NCBI GenBank assembly: GCA_020744425.1
Contig: JAGMUV010000005.1
Span: forward strand, 2,232,001-2,296,000
Reading direction: 5' to 3'
Origin: Dactylonectria macrodidyma
Lineage: Eukaryota > Ascomycota > Sordariomycetes > Hypocreales > Nectriaceae
DNA length: 64,000 bases
Shown in pieces: positions 47,570 to 59,313 of this stretch. Below the pieces are notes generated by a model. That model did not search any database, had not been told where the DNA came from, and saw only the letters and a program-made list of their open reading frames with translations. Position numbers and translations under genes: made by a program. The number at the start of each line of letters is the position of its first letter. Positions within the stretch are counted from its first letter, which is position 1.

Positions 47570-49572
47570 GGGGGAGGGATCGTAGGCGAGGGTCTAGGAG
47601 TGAAGTCTCAAGTAGGAAAAATCAATACCAGGGAGCCATATCCCAAGAAAGAACATGGAAGGTTAATTAGCGATTTTATTGTGGCATCATGATTGACATC
47701 TCACTAAAATGGAAGTGTTGCGTTTGTAAAGTGTGTATCCTCGAGCTTGGCGAAGCTGTAGCTTCGTTACAAGAATCTACGAAGGTGCTAAGTATTAAAG
47801 AACGCCTACCTGAGCATTAGCTATGTAACGTCGTGGATCTTAGAGAGCCCCCAGCACCACAAACTAACCTCATCATGGACCGCACGCTAGAGGAGGTTGT
47901 CAGTCTCATGAAGAAGTTGCATATCTGGCTATCTTCAGGCAATTAATAGCATGAAGACATTGAGGAACCAGAAATCTCTATTCTTATTTTGAGTCTTGTG
48001 ACGTGAATTGGGCTCGTATTTTGAGTACATCGATGTCAGTCCGCCCACATCATTCCAAATCGACTCTAGGGAATTTCATCACAATGAACGCGACAGCGTT
48101 TCCGTCTCTTAATTGTATCACTCGTATGTTTTGAATCCGTAAACGGCCCTGATCTACACTCGTCCCAGAAATTCCATCTTACGAGATGTACCTGGATCAA
48201 CTCGTGTTCGTCCCACTCCATCAAGGGCATGACTACTTGGAATGGATGAATCATCACCACTTTGTGTCTCCGTCTTACGAATATGCTGTATGTACCAAGT
48301 TTCAGTCTCTGAATTGCACTCCATTAACTCCTAAAGCGTGTTTCATTCCCAAGTGAACATAGTTTCCGGGTTGCCTCTTTCAGTTGTCATTAACTTTTGT
48401 GGAAAAAAAAAACGCTAAGTCATCTCACCAATCCTTTACGGTTCGCCCACCTCGATGACTAGACGAAACCCGATGGTTGGAATCTTGAAAGTCATGGAAG
48501 ATCCGTCACAACTCTGAGCATCGTATTTTGCACCCCAAAATGCCTGCGCAATACTTTCTACGCCCCAGGACGCATCATAAAGATCTGTGTCCCATCCCCC
48601 AATCATTGAGAGTTGCCCTATATTGGCCCGCTCTCTATGATGCTCGCATCGCCAAGGGAAAGCCTTCAGCCAAGGCCTCCTCTATCTTTTCCAATTGGCG
48701 TCTAGTAGCTTAGACTTTTCGCCACTTGACCCTAAATGCTAGGCTGACACCAATGAAAACGAAGCGATCAAGCTGAGTTGGCTTAGTGACGGCTTCTTCT
48801 AGAATGTCAACTTCTGGTTGGCGCCTTACTATACGTAGCAGTAGCCAGACTGCTTTGCCTGTGTTTCAATCACTCAGAGTCTCTATCGTCGAGTCATCCA
48901 GATCATAGTTCAGTAAGGTCACGCAGAGCGATTTCAAGGATGGGTTTGACGTCGGAACAGCCACCGGTGTCAAGTTGTCCATAAGATCCGTGGCATCCTA
49001 GTTGACTGTAATATGCTGAGAATAATTACTTGACACGGCACTCGTTCAATGTCACTATCTCAATCTTCGTAGTGAAATGGGATACTCCGAACCCCGGCAT
49101 CATACCCAAGTGGGGTATCATCTCCTACCCGGTCCGATCTTTCAACGACCTTTACTCGAGCTCTTTGGAAGGAAAGGTCGGAATTTGAGGATTTCAAAGA
49201 GTACAAGACTGATGTGTTATGACCCATGAGACAACAAGAGGTGAGGATTTTGCACTATCGCGTGCGTGCTAACCATCATCTGACGCCGTCGCAGCTGAGG
49301 GTAACGCCATTCCCTAACTACATGGAATAGCAGCCCGAACTGGACGGGAACATGCGTTTCTTCTTGCTTAACGGCGTGGTGGGAAGTCACAAACGTTTCG
49401 CGTTTGCTCAAGATAGCTTGTTCCTCGCCGTCAACTATATCGACTGGTTGGCTCTCTCTCTTCTAACCAAAACATTTAAATCCTAGGGAGTAAAGTGATG
49501 GTATAGGGAGCGTGGTACCGATACACATATCTCTCATTGAGTCGTAATACCCACACTCCCTCGGCATGTATT
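47570..49572. other. 2-kb gene-poor region with a possible coding relic
   Basis: No intact gene found. On the minus strand at 48606..48436 a frame reads GGWDTDLYDASWGVESIAQ and later IPTIGFRLVIEVGEP before a stop; the low-complexity-free sequence looks like the C-terminus of a real protein, but I could not extend it upstream. The rest is AT-rich with many stops. Confidence 0.35.
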
Positions 49573-49587
49573 TCAATTCACCCTGGT

Positions 49588-50576
49588 TGCGCTAAAAAGC
49601 CTTCCTACAGGCATATCGCTAGTCTCGCTAGTATCCGTAATGTAAAGGATATTCTGATCAACACGTGTCCGGCCAAGCGCAAGGGATGAAGGTGATCTGA
49701 GTATTGTAGAATTCGTCACCACCCTTGTCATCCCTGAGCCAATGCCTACCTCGATGAGGCTGTTGTTGAGGCTTTGGGCGATCCATGCTTTTTTCCCGTC
49801 CCGTGATAGAACAAAATCGTCCCGAGTTTCAAGCGAGCCAGGAATGATAACATCCACCGGTCCTGTCGCCCGCCCATCAGATAGAGAGATCGTTACGGCG
49901 GAAAAAGTCCCTGGTCCACGCTGGTGAAGAATAGACGATCACCATGTGTGCGGATTCCGTTCAGGCCGTAGCCCAGTCCAGTAGGTGTCGAGGCCATTGC
50001 CGGATCCGCCATGACAACTTCATGGAGATTTGTACCAACGCCCAATCTCGTTATAGTCCCCATGGTCGTATCGGAAATCAACAATGTCGTTGTGTCGTTG
50101 GGCGCAAGGCGGGTCATGCCGTTGAATAACACCACCTCAAGAACCATGGGAACAAGCGATACAGCTGCCGGCCGCAACACTGAGCCATCTCCGAACTTGA
50201 CGAATTCCTCATATCGAGCCTCCACACCCCATTGGTGCCTTTAATTCCCTCGAATCCGGTGAAGTTTGACCCGGCAATATAGAAGACGTTGTTCTCCAGC
50301 TCTGTAATGCCACTAAGAGCCGAAACTACGGGTATATCTGCTACATGGATGGCTGGAAGAGCAGTCCCCTGGCGACACTTAGAAGACCGATGACGAGCTG
50401 GATGACGTGACGAGTATGTCACCGCTTTGCTATACGGCGAGATTCTCGAGGCTCGACGTCCCTGACACATCTTGAACGGCGGAAAGAGTCAAAGGGAGTA
50501 AATGAGCCGGGTGTGTTGCCACGGAAGGAAGTACAGATAACAATATGGAAAACCAGAATAATCGTTGGAGGGGCAT
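49588..50576 (-). pseudogene. Pseudogene of a secreted six-bladed beta-propeller (SMP-30/gluconolactonase-like)
   Basis: Minus-strand remnant. It starts with a signal peptide frame at ATG 50576 (MPLQRLFWFSILLSVLPSVA) but meets TAG at 50432-50430 and TAA at 50381-50379. Similarity then continues in other frames: VVSALSGITELENNVFYIAG, then RLGVGTNLHEVV, GLGYGLNGIRTHGDRLFFTS, then DGRATGPVDVIIPG and DDFVLSRDGKKAWIAQS, ending SDMPVGRLFSATRVN. These segments are blade-like and collinear, matching fungal secreted propeller proteins. At least two nonsense changes and about three frameshifts break the gene, and no intron plan fixes them. Its original reaction is unknown. Confidence 0.75.
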
Positions 50577-51225
50577 GCTGCAAAGTAGGCGGTGGAGTCA
50601 ATACTTACGAATAGGCTTGCGTGACGCACTGGAGATGCGAAGCAATGTATCCTCTTATTACAGCCCACGACACCTTCCTAAGTCCGTAAAAGCCGGAGTC
50701 AACATCTAAACTTGGCCGAGCAACATATAGATATCAAGGCCAGTCCTGACTTGATGTTTTGAGTGACATAGAATGACTAACGGAGCAAAGTACGACACCT
50801 ATATCCGTTACCTCCGATTGGGACGCGAATCTTATAAGACGCTTCCAGTCTCTCATGGTGTACTAGACAAGGGACTAAAACCGGAGTTCAGCTGCGGTAA
50901 TTCGTCAACCAAATACATTGGGCGCCGCTTCAGTTGGGCTCGGTTTCGGTTCTCACTGTGATAGGTCATGGAACCGGGCAAGTGAAAAGGAGCTAAGGCT
51001 CCTCGCAATTTAAAATAAATTATATATAACCTTATACATAGCTTACATTGCGCGCGCGCCAGGCCCTCAAGGTGGCAGTTCGACCCTAGTGCAAAGACTC
51101 GGGAGTTCGCTTTCAGCACGCCTTCTTGGCCAGCCGACGGATACGGGATCGGGGCCGGAAGCGGGCTGACATCAGACCTTAAACCTCCCAGCTACGGGTG
51201 GTGGCCGGCAATGTCTAGTATAAGA
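50577..51225. other. Intergenic, AT-rich with a GC-rich island
   Basis: AT-rich around 51005-51045 (TTATATATAACC) next to a GCGCGCGCGC run at 51050-51060. No gene or tRNA could be supported. Confidence 0.4.
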
Positions 51226-51300
51226 GGCTCCGCTCCATCAAGGGCGAGTTGCTGCTATCACGAAGTAAAAAAGAAACCAGTTTTCTTCACATTTTAAGCA
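51226..51300. repeat. Dispersed short repeat, copy A
   Basis: Shares TCAAGGGCGAGTTGCT exactly, and flanking sequence imperfectly, with copy B at 57041-57128. Both copies continue into an A/AG-rich tract and then TT(C/T)(A)TTTACATT-like sequence. Several differences are C/T or A/G transitions. Confidence 0.6.
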
Positions 51301-51534
51301 TTTCTTAAACCCAATTCTTTCACAGCTGCCTAAGATCAAGGCGGGTAATGTTACTGTGATGCCCTTCGTCGTGTTAACGAAAGCTAACCCCCCTAAGTCA
51401 GGCCTCGGTGAACCAACCCTGATCTGAGGTTGTTGTACTGACATATTCTCTCAACTTTTGGAACTCGAAGGGAGCAATAGTTTTCATCATGACAGTAGCA
51501 CGTTTGGCTAAGCAACCTCCTGCAAAATCCAGAC

Positions 51535-51798
51535 TCACTTCCAGTATTTGTCATTCGTCACAGAATGTGTTATTTTCTCTGTTCCCGCAGGGAGGGAGCC
51601 TCTTCTGGTCTTGAATGAGAATGAACCAATATTGGTCCGACCCCGAAGGCCCTGAATTATCTGCTCTACCCATTCAGGCAAATCGAGCCAGATTGCAACT
51701 TCTTCCGCGCTTGCATAAATCGCTCCCATCCGAGGGATTTGCTACTTCAATTCGTTGTTGTCTTTTTGGTGAAGACAGATACAGTCGGTCCGCCAGAG
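51535..51798 (-). pseudogene. Relic of a heterokaryon-incompatibility (HET) domain gene
   Basis: The minus strand reads LWRTDCICLHQKDNNELK, then an in-frame TAG, then QIPRMGAIYASAEEVAIWLD and ends at a stop after NDKYWK. This matches the HET-domain core (LWIDAICI-Q... then Q...MG-IY..A..V..WLG). The stop sits where family members have Gln or another sense codon, and no flanking HET sequence continues on either side, so it is a fragment. HET proteins trigger cell death on fusion of unlike strains. Confidence 0.7.
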
Positions 51799-52463
51799 CT
51801 GATTATGTAACTTTTGGCGTCAAACCTGATGTAGAAAGCGCCAACGGTTTTCATGGATGGCAAACTCACGCCATTCGCCTTTCGTTTCGATGTCTGCGAG
51901 ATGGATATGTCTGGTAGGCTTTAGGTCACCCCAACGGTATGACAACGCCTTATTTTCGGTTTCGTCGAGCTTTGGGAGATCTAAATTGCGAATCTAGCAG
52001 GAGATGCAGTCATTGACAAGGTTGGGCGTCACTCTGACAAGTCTAATGCTTGTTGCAGCACCGAGCTTTCGGTGAACATAGGGCTAGTGGACATCAGACA
52101 TAACGAGGGGGAAAGTGGAACGCGCAAAGCATTATTTAGCAGGACGGGCTTCCAAGATTTTATGAAGAAGAATTATTTTTTGGTCATGTCGGCGGGCGCT
52201 TTCGACATATTTATGCGTGTGTGTGGCTTAGAACGAGGTTTGCACACAGGCCAATAGAGAGTGTAAGGCAGTGTAACATTCACACACGCGCAAGATTGAA
52301 GCAGTGAATCAGAATACGGTGGGCCATAATTGTGTTCGTAAAGGCTATCCCAGATCCTCGCGCCCCGAGTTCCAATTTATACCTTCCAGCTTATAGTTCA
52401 CAGGTCTTATCTCGTTATTATATGCGTCGTTAATCCTCGTTTTCTTGCCCCAAGCCGACACTT
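51799..52463. other. Intergenic, no gene seen
   Basis: AT-rich flank of the HET relic. Short open frames lack any family pattern. Confidence 0.4.
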
Positions 52464-52757
52464 CTACACGAATGTCGACTCCAAAACCATGGTAAAGTAT
52501 TTGGATCGAGCCTCGGGAGGACTTGATGCAAATGTTGGTGTTTGCTCAGGCTCAATCTGAGCAGTATTTTGTTGGCTATAGGGTCGGTCAAAGGCGGCAC
52601 GGGGTAGAGAGCGAGCGTAGCCACCAGCAACTGTGCCACCTCCGAAGGCCAGAACGACGGGAATGACCCTGATGATCGTTAGCATAATTAAACAGGGCTG
52701 AAATTGCTTTGACCCTCACCTAGGGCCGAAGTGTGCAGCGTTGGCGATGGGGAGCAT
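52464..52757 (-). CDS. Possible small protein of 80 residues
   Basis: Not recognised. Exons 52757..52720 and 52668..52464 join through a 51-nt intron (GTGAGG donor, CAG acceptor) in matching phase. The product starts MLPIANAAHFGPRVIPVVLA, contains a short hydrophobic Gly-rich segment (VVLAFGGGTVAGGY) that could be a single membrane helix or mitochondrial-type anchor, and has a Pro/Gln/Ser-rich C-terminal part ending TMVLESTFV. The splice sites and clean frame support a real gene, but it sits in a decayed region, so it may be a remnant. Confidence 0.4.
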
Positions 52758-54437
52758 TTTTTTAGAGACGCGTGAGTGCGGTTGAAGTACCTCGGGTAGT
52801 GTAATTCAATGTTGGTGTCGTTTAGATCGATGAAGACGATTACAAGTGGTGATGATTAGACTAGATACTCAGGGGGTGATGGAATATCTTATGCAACCGG
52901 AATATCATGGAAATATCCTCGGTTGTTGATATAATCGCACGTTTATGATTACTGGTGGTGTGATTATCCAGGTGTGTGCCCGTGACAAGAGCCAGAGCGT
53001 CGACCGATGTCACCCCCTTGTTCTGGCCCAACCGCAACCATCGCTGCCTCAGATGGTTCGGCTATTTGACAGTCAATCCCTCCAATGCGATGCTAGAGAT
53101 TTGTCCGTAAAGTTACTTGGCTCGCATTGCGACTTCCGGGATATTCTCGCCTGGCTAGTTCCCGACCACGAGACGGTGTTATCGTTGGCCGTAAGCAACT
53201 TGTTTGTGTCCAAATGCTGCAGTACATCTCCCAACTTCCCCGCGTTTGACTAACTGCAAGTAGGCTGACATGTGAGACAGGGCTCCGGATATGGTCCACA
53301 TGAGGCTGGGTCCTCTTACCAGTACTAAGATCAGGGAAGTTCCATATCAACAGCGTACTGACCAACCGAAGGCTACGTAGTGCACTCACGGGCTCTTGGT
53401 AACAAATAATTTGATATTGCCTCCTGCTCTTCATTTTCGAAATTCATCTTCCAGCACGGCACTATTTAGGCGGATTACCTCGACTTCCGAAGTCACATTT
53501 CATAACTGGTGATTATCCTGGCATTTCCCCTTGGCCAACCCCGCTAATTCCCCCGCGAAAGAACCCAACCCCGCAGCGAATACAGTGGAAATTTAGCACC
53601 CTTGTCCTCCTCCAAACACCGCCCTCGCCAAGCAAATGGGTGTTGTGACGGCTTCTAGCTTAACTTCTTCACCTACAAAAACCGCGATCCTTCATCTTAG
53701 CCAAAACATGTATAGAAGATATCTGAATAATCGTATTCATATTGTACTCGATCTTATAAAAACTAGGACTAGAATACTATGCATGAAGCTGTGAAGCTGT
53801 GAAGCCTATTGTGATCAAGCAATAGTTGCACTAACAAGCTCTACATGACTACTCAACGTCTGTTTCGTAAAGTTACGCTACACAAGCGCTGCCCCTTAGT
53901 CTCAAGTCGTCAGCATAAGATCTTAGAAAATATAATATCCTTATTACTAAATAAAGCATATGACCAATCTTCTTAGCTACTCTTCACTCATTTCCGGCGT
54001 ATCTGTCCGGCTTGCTAGGCGTACCATGACATTGATGGAGAATATCTTCTTTAATGCTTTTTACCCTCTCATTTTTCAGACACTCGTCTTACTCGTTTTC
54101 CTTGGGTGAATTCACGTTCGTAAAGGTACTTTCTTATGGAGCTGTATACTGCATTAAGCAAGCCGTGCTCGTCTTCAAAGGGTATCAGGCGACGGCATTT
54201 TACAGAAATGGTCGCATTATAGGTATGGGCTATGGCGTTCGTATCAGCACTACTTACTCATAACGAACGTATATTCAGCGAGGATGACCATATGGCCGCG
54301 TTTTCAATTTCCCTTACCTTCGCTTCCTTCTTTCTAACGGAACCTTTTACTGCAATCCTTGAAAACGGTTGCGGCGGCGTATGTGAATTTAAGCGTCATT
54401 TAATATCTCTATAAAAGGCACACAAAATGAGGCGTCT
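52758..54437. other. 1.7-kb AT-rich region without a supported gene
   Basis: Stop-rich in all frames apart from short runs. A small tandem GAAGCTGT/GTGAAGC lies near 53783-53803. I see no family signature. Confidence 0.45.
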
Positions 54438-55944
54438 CTATGGTTTCTTGCCCCAAATGATGTAGACCGGGAGGTAAAGATGGATAGAACGATTCCGGAG
54501 CTCGTTCTTAGCCTGAGCCATCATCACATCAATCTCCTCTGTGCTCCAGCCGAGCAAGCCACCAAAGAGCTTGGGCGTATAAGACTCGATAGCCTGCGAC
54601 GACTGGACGAGTTGACACTTGCCAATCTCCTTGAGAGCTGGGTCCTTAGGCCAAGGTCCAATCGGTATCTACACCTGATGATCAGCGGCCAGCCTCTTGG
54701 ATTAGTAAGTGGTCCATACCTTGCGGACTTCTTCATGGACATCTACAAAACCTACTCGCTCTACTACCTCCTTCCACTTATGGGCGCAGTCGATGGGTTT
54801 TCCAAATTTCTCGCTGCTCTCGAGAATTTTGGCGGCCCAGTCCTGGAGAACTGTAGCGTTCTCGGCGGTTCCATCGTCAGACATGAAGCAGCCGCGCTGG
54901 GCCTGTAGCTCAAAGTATCCCCCTGGAGCCAGATTTTCAAAGGCTTCCTGAAACAGCTTCTCGGGATCTGCGATACAACCCTCGAGTTCGCGGGCATGGA
55001 TGAAATCGAAAGGCTTTTTATATACCCAGTCATCCAGAAAATCATCAACTTCGAAGAAACAATTAGGCGGAGTCCTGCATCTCAATTGTCATTCAAGTCC
55101 GTCCTGTTACTGAAAGGATATCCATACCAGTCGGGTTGGATGGGGCTAAGGTCTGTCCCAATCACTTCTGCTGACGGATATTCACTAATAACCCCACGAT
55201 GTTAGATAATTACATTCCACAGTTGAAACACCCGCAAGACATTCTCACTCAGCAAAATCAATGGCCCAGATACCAGTACCGGTACCCAGATCAAGAACTC
55301 GTTGGGGATTGTTGCCAATCGGTGCGAGGTGAAGCTTTCCTTGGAGAACGAGGCTGTAAATGTGATGAACCAGATCCATGCGGCTTTGTTCTTTGTCGTC
55401 ATTTGGCTACGAAAACGCCATGCCATTAGACAGCTAGTCCACTTTTTCATGGTCACAATTGGGGTTAGTCTTACCACTAAGTAGGTGCCTTCGCGGAACG
55501 CGTGATAGCGACGTCCGTTCTGTAAAGGTGTAAGAAAATGGAACTCGTCGTGCTATGCATCGCAAACCAACATCATATCTAAGCAGATGAATGGTTCTCC
55601 GGGTCAGTCTCAAAGGCGAGGAAAAACAACTCTCATTAGGGCCCAATTCTCACCTATAGTTGTATATGCTTGATTTGAGAGATGACAGGTAGCTGGAAGA
55701 TCGTTCTCTTGAAGAGTTTATTTAGATGAGCACAAATGAAAGTGGAAATTAAATTAGTACTAACTCGCCGTCGAAGCTAGAATCGTTCTCGGGGATGCCA
55801 TCCTTCAAGTAATGTCAGTAGGATTCAAAGATCTTCTTAAGAGTGACCCACGTCTGCCTCAAGTTGGTTCTCAAGTTGCAAGGTTTCTGGGGCAGCTGCG
55901 GCCTCCGGACTCTGACTCTTCTCCTTAGCTCTTTCGGCGGCCAT
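54438..55944 (-). CDS. LaeA-like SAM-dependent methyltransferase
   Basis: Predicted 345-residue class I methyltransferase of the fungal LaeA/TAM group, regulators or tailoring enzymes linked to secondary metabolism. Minus-strand exons are 55944..55852, 55802..55765, 55707..55654, 55578..55572, 55519..55475, 55406..55249, 55184..55128, 55074..54720 and 54668..54438. The assembled protein reads through SSLKSSIYNYR-YD-NGRRYHAFREGTYLV, the SAM motif [55 protein letters not shown] and the C-terminal ESYTPKLFGGLLGWSTEE...LYLPVYIIWGKKP, all family hallmarks in order. Exon 4 is only 7 nt and is required to keep phase. All other junctions are ordinary. Length is normal for the family, so the gene looks intact despite decayed neighbours. 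Confidence 0.85.
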
Positions 55945-57040
55945 AATGAGCGATGATCTACGGGACATTGATCGTGTGCGAGTTTCAAGGTCCAGGAGGT
56001 CTAGGATGCCTGTTCGGGGGCCGTCCCTTATCATTCTTTTTCCGACCGCTCTGCCTAGGCGCCATCAGACCATGTTGCTCCCCACCCGGCTATCACATTG
56101 CAGGCGAGCCAATTGGAATGTCAGCCGCTTCTGCCGTCGGGTCTTCGTTCAAGGCCTTGGGGCGGGTATCGACATGGTATATCGGACGTCTTTCCCAATT
56201 GACTTGATGATCTGGGTCACTGGCCAATGTTGATATGGCCGCAGCGAATATGATGGTTAAGCTGGGTAATGTCAGTGGCCCAGCGTGCAGGTGGAGCGCT
56301 AGGAGACGGTTTATTCTGTAGAACCTGTAATGCATCCCCTGTAGTTATGCTGATGAAAGCAATGGCAGGGCTATCTTATCGCTTTAGAGTCTATTAAGAC
56401 GGTTGGCTAAAGCTCGAGTGCGGCAGCCACAAGCCTTGCAAGGTCGGAACGGCGGAAGCTGCGCATCTTTCGAGTGTTGAATGACCCCGGTCGTTCGAGA
56501 CCCCGGTCAATCACATATCTACTTGTTTGACGTGGCCATTACGTGTGATGCCCTTGACTGATTCGCTGCATTCTGGTTTCTCCACCTACCCCCGCCATGT
56601 CTTACAAGGTGATAGTGGGTGCCTCCTGCAGAGTACTTCGTAGCCAAGGAATCATTTGGTTTGGCTCGAAGACAGCGATCGAAGGATAATAATGGGACTC
56701 GTCAAGCGGCAGATTGTGATGTCATGATAGTCATTCTTGAATCCTCGATGCCTGTAACGATGATCAATATGTACCGTGTCAGACAAGTACTATAGGTTCG
56801 TTCTTGGTCACGGGAATGGGACAGGTGAAATGATTCTCAAACCTTGATCCCAATCTTCGAATAAAATTCTTGACTCAATGAGACCCGGAGTCCCCATATC
56901 CGGTGAAGCGGCTGCAAATATGCTTTACGTAAGGACTGTTGGCGGAGCAGGTGGGGAGGGAGGCTTTTGGCCGCCGAAATGCAGTAACTAACGTAGATAA
57001 AAACATTTATAGAGAGCGTTTACATGTCACTGCTGAATTG
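55945..57040. other. Intergenic region between methyltransferase and unknown gene
   Basis: 1.1 kb. An 80-codon minus frame at 56335..56093 begins with a hydrophobic stretch (LPSLTIIFAAAISTLAS) but has no supported continuation. The rest is promoter-like or AT-rich. Confidence 0.35.
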
Positions 57041-57128
57041 GCTGTCCGCCCCGTCAAGGGCGAGTTGCTTCTGCCATGAAGTCAAAAAAAAGAAGAAGAA
57101 AAAACAGCTATCTTTACATTTCAACAGT
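57041..57128. repeat. Dispersed short repeat, copy B
   Basis: Partner of copy A (51226-51300), lying just beyond the 3' end of the next gene. Contains the shared TCAAGGGCGAGTTGCT core followed by an A/AAG tract. Confidence 0.6.
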
Positions 57129-57147
57129 AGTACTACACATGTAACTA

Positions 57148-59313
57148 TCAAGATGACTCATCCATATCCTCCCACCCATCATCGTTGTTATTATCATAAT
57201 CCTCCTTGGAAAACGATATAGTTGGTGTTGTAGGACCATCTTTGGGTTCATCCTCTGGCTTAGACTTTGGCGAATTGAGTTCATTTGGGCGGCTGGTCCG
57301 ATCAATGGACGATCTTTCAGCAGCATTTGTTGAACCAGAAAGTGTCCTTAGAGAGAGCTCAGATTCCATCCCTGCCAGCCTGAAGTCGAACGTCGAGTTG
57401 AGGAAATCATTGGGGTTAAACTTGAGATTGCTGAATTTTGGGGCAACGGGTAAAAGGGTGCCTTCAAGAGGCTCGAAAGTGAACTTGGAGGAGGGAGGGC
57501 TGGACTTGAAACTGGTTGCTTGTGGAGAACCGACTTGCGTTTTCGAGGAAATACCCTGGTTTTGGATTACCTCCATGGAAGGTGGCTTTGGGGCCGGGAA
57601 TCCTCGTACTAGGCCGGGTTTTGAAGCAGCTAAGTCCGACGAAGAGACATTTGGTAGTTTCACACATATCTTTTTGCCGTGATAAGGCAACATGACTCTC
57701 ATTTTGAAAATGTCCCGAGGTTTGCGAGACATAGGCAAAGCATCCCCGGGCGCTTTATCATCATCGTCCCTTGTCTGTACTCCGACGGAACGTCTTGAGT
57801 GATGACGCGGCTGAGAAAAGTTGGTGGCCGCGAGAGAATCTTGCAGGATCTGTTTGAATTGACCCAACAGTGCCTCATGTTCTGTCTGCAGAATTGCTCG
57901 GAAAGAAACTGTACTAGTTTTCTCTTCAGCTTCTCTATCATGGGGGGAGGTTGAGTCTTTGGGGGCTGCCAAATCATCCCTATCTGTCGGAATGGAAGAT
58001 GCAGTGTCCGAGATTTGATCTTGGGTCGTTTGGGGCAATTGAGTCATTGGGTCACCGTCTCTGGGATATCGGGCTTTCCATTGATCAATGTACCTCGAAA
58101 TCCAAGGCCGCAATTCGTGCATGGCCCATGTGTGCGCATTATCAAGAATCGCTTGAAGCTGGATACGATCAAAGAGAAGAGTCGTGTCACCTTTCCAAAT
58201 GCAGTCCATATTCTTCATACACACGTTAGTGGGTCGACCCCTATTCTTTTTAGTCGAATTTGAGAGGGTATACGTACATATTTTTGCGAGCTGCTACTCC
58301 AGTGTGTAATCCAAACTCTCAGGATATTTTTTACCACTGTGATGGCTATGACTGGCGGAATGTGTTGGTCTTGTTCCTGCTTCGGGGCATGCATTGCCAG
58401 TCGTTGAAACATCATGACAGCTGCTACTGCTGCATTTGCTGCCTCGGAATAAAGTGGGCTGAATCCGAGAAACTCCCGAAGCTCTGCAACGAGCCATGGG
58501 AAACATACAGGACCCAATAGAGTGATGGTTGTTCCGTTTGATTGGTTTCGAAAGAGCCCAGAGGCGTCAAACTCCAGCCCATGCCGGGCTAAATGATGGA
58601 GAGTTTTCAATGAAAAATTCTCAATGATTTTGTCCTCAATATAGGCCCCCCTTCGTGGATTTCCTGGTGCAGGAGCCCCTTCATTAGGGTCTAGGTCATA
58701 GATGGGATAGGATGCTGCCCATTGAGGACATGGACATGGCGCGTCGCCGCGATCAGTTTTGCAAAACGCGTGGAGGCCCTCGAACAGACCCCAACGTTGC
58801 ATCTGGTGACTAGAATTCATTAGAGATCGGGTAGTCTAAGCTGTTCAGGGTGATTACTCACTCTTTGAAATAATCGTGGGAAAATTTAGTGTGCGGAGCT
58901 CTGGTGTTTATTAGTCAACTTTGGCCACTGATTACAGGAGCTGTAACTGACTCTTTAGGACCTAAATGCGATCTTCTCATTTCTTTTGCCAATGGAAGAA
59001 GGAAGTCGGATAGTACTGCGAACCCTCGATTCGGGTCCTTCAAGGCCAGCAGCTTATGGCGGGCTAGGTATGCTCGAATTTCAATACGCTCATAGCTGGG
59101 AACTCGCATTTCTCCGAAAATATCTTCCACATCTTGAAGTTCTTCTTCTGTCGAGATTCGGAGTCTTTTGGTAATGGTGTGGTTGAATTCCAAAAGCTTG
59201 CTTCGGAGCGTGAGCACATGAGGAGGTAGGTCCTCTGATTTGGTAGGATCTTCGCGGAGAGAGATCTTCAGGTGAAAAAAGGAATCTTCACGAGGAATTT
59301 TGTTTGGATTCAT
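57148..59313 (-). CDS. Unknown 665-residue fungal protein
   Basis: Not recognised. Exons are 59313..58952, 58900..58862, 58809..58278 and 58212..57148, with GT..AG introns (one GTCAGT donor) and matching phases, giving one uninterrupted protein. The N-terminal ~350 residues look globular and mixed (ERIEIRAYLARHKLLALKD, QRWGLFEGLHAFCKTDRGD, APCPCPQWAASYPIYDLDP, ENFSLKTLHHLARHGLEFD, WITHWSSSSQKYNMDCIW). The C-terminal ~300 residues are low-complexity, rich in Ser, Pro and Lys, ending in an acidic tail (DNNNDDGWEDMDESS). The CPCPQW element recalls a metal or nucleic-acid binding loop but is not diagnostic. Start ATG 59313 is used because the upstream in-frame codon is TTG. Confidence 0.72.

Noticed and set aside
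51048..51095. Possible tRNA or tRNA-derived SINE (GTTCGACCC resembles a B box)
   Set aside because: I could not fold a cloverleaf or find a matching A box at the right distance.
52945..53434. Overlapping plus and minus ORFs of about 100 codons
   Set aside because: Neither has family features, composition or splice signals that support coding.
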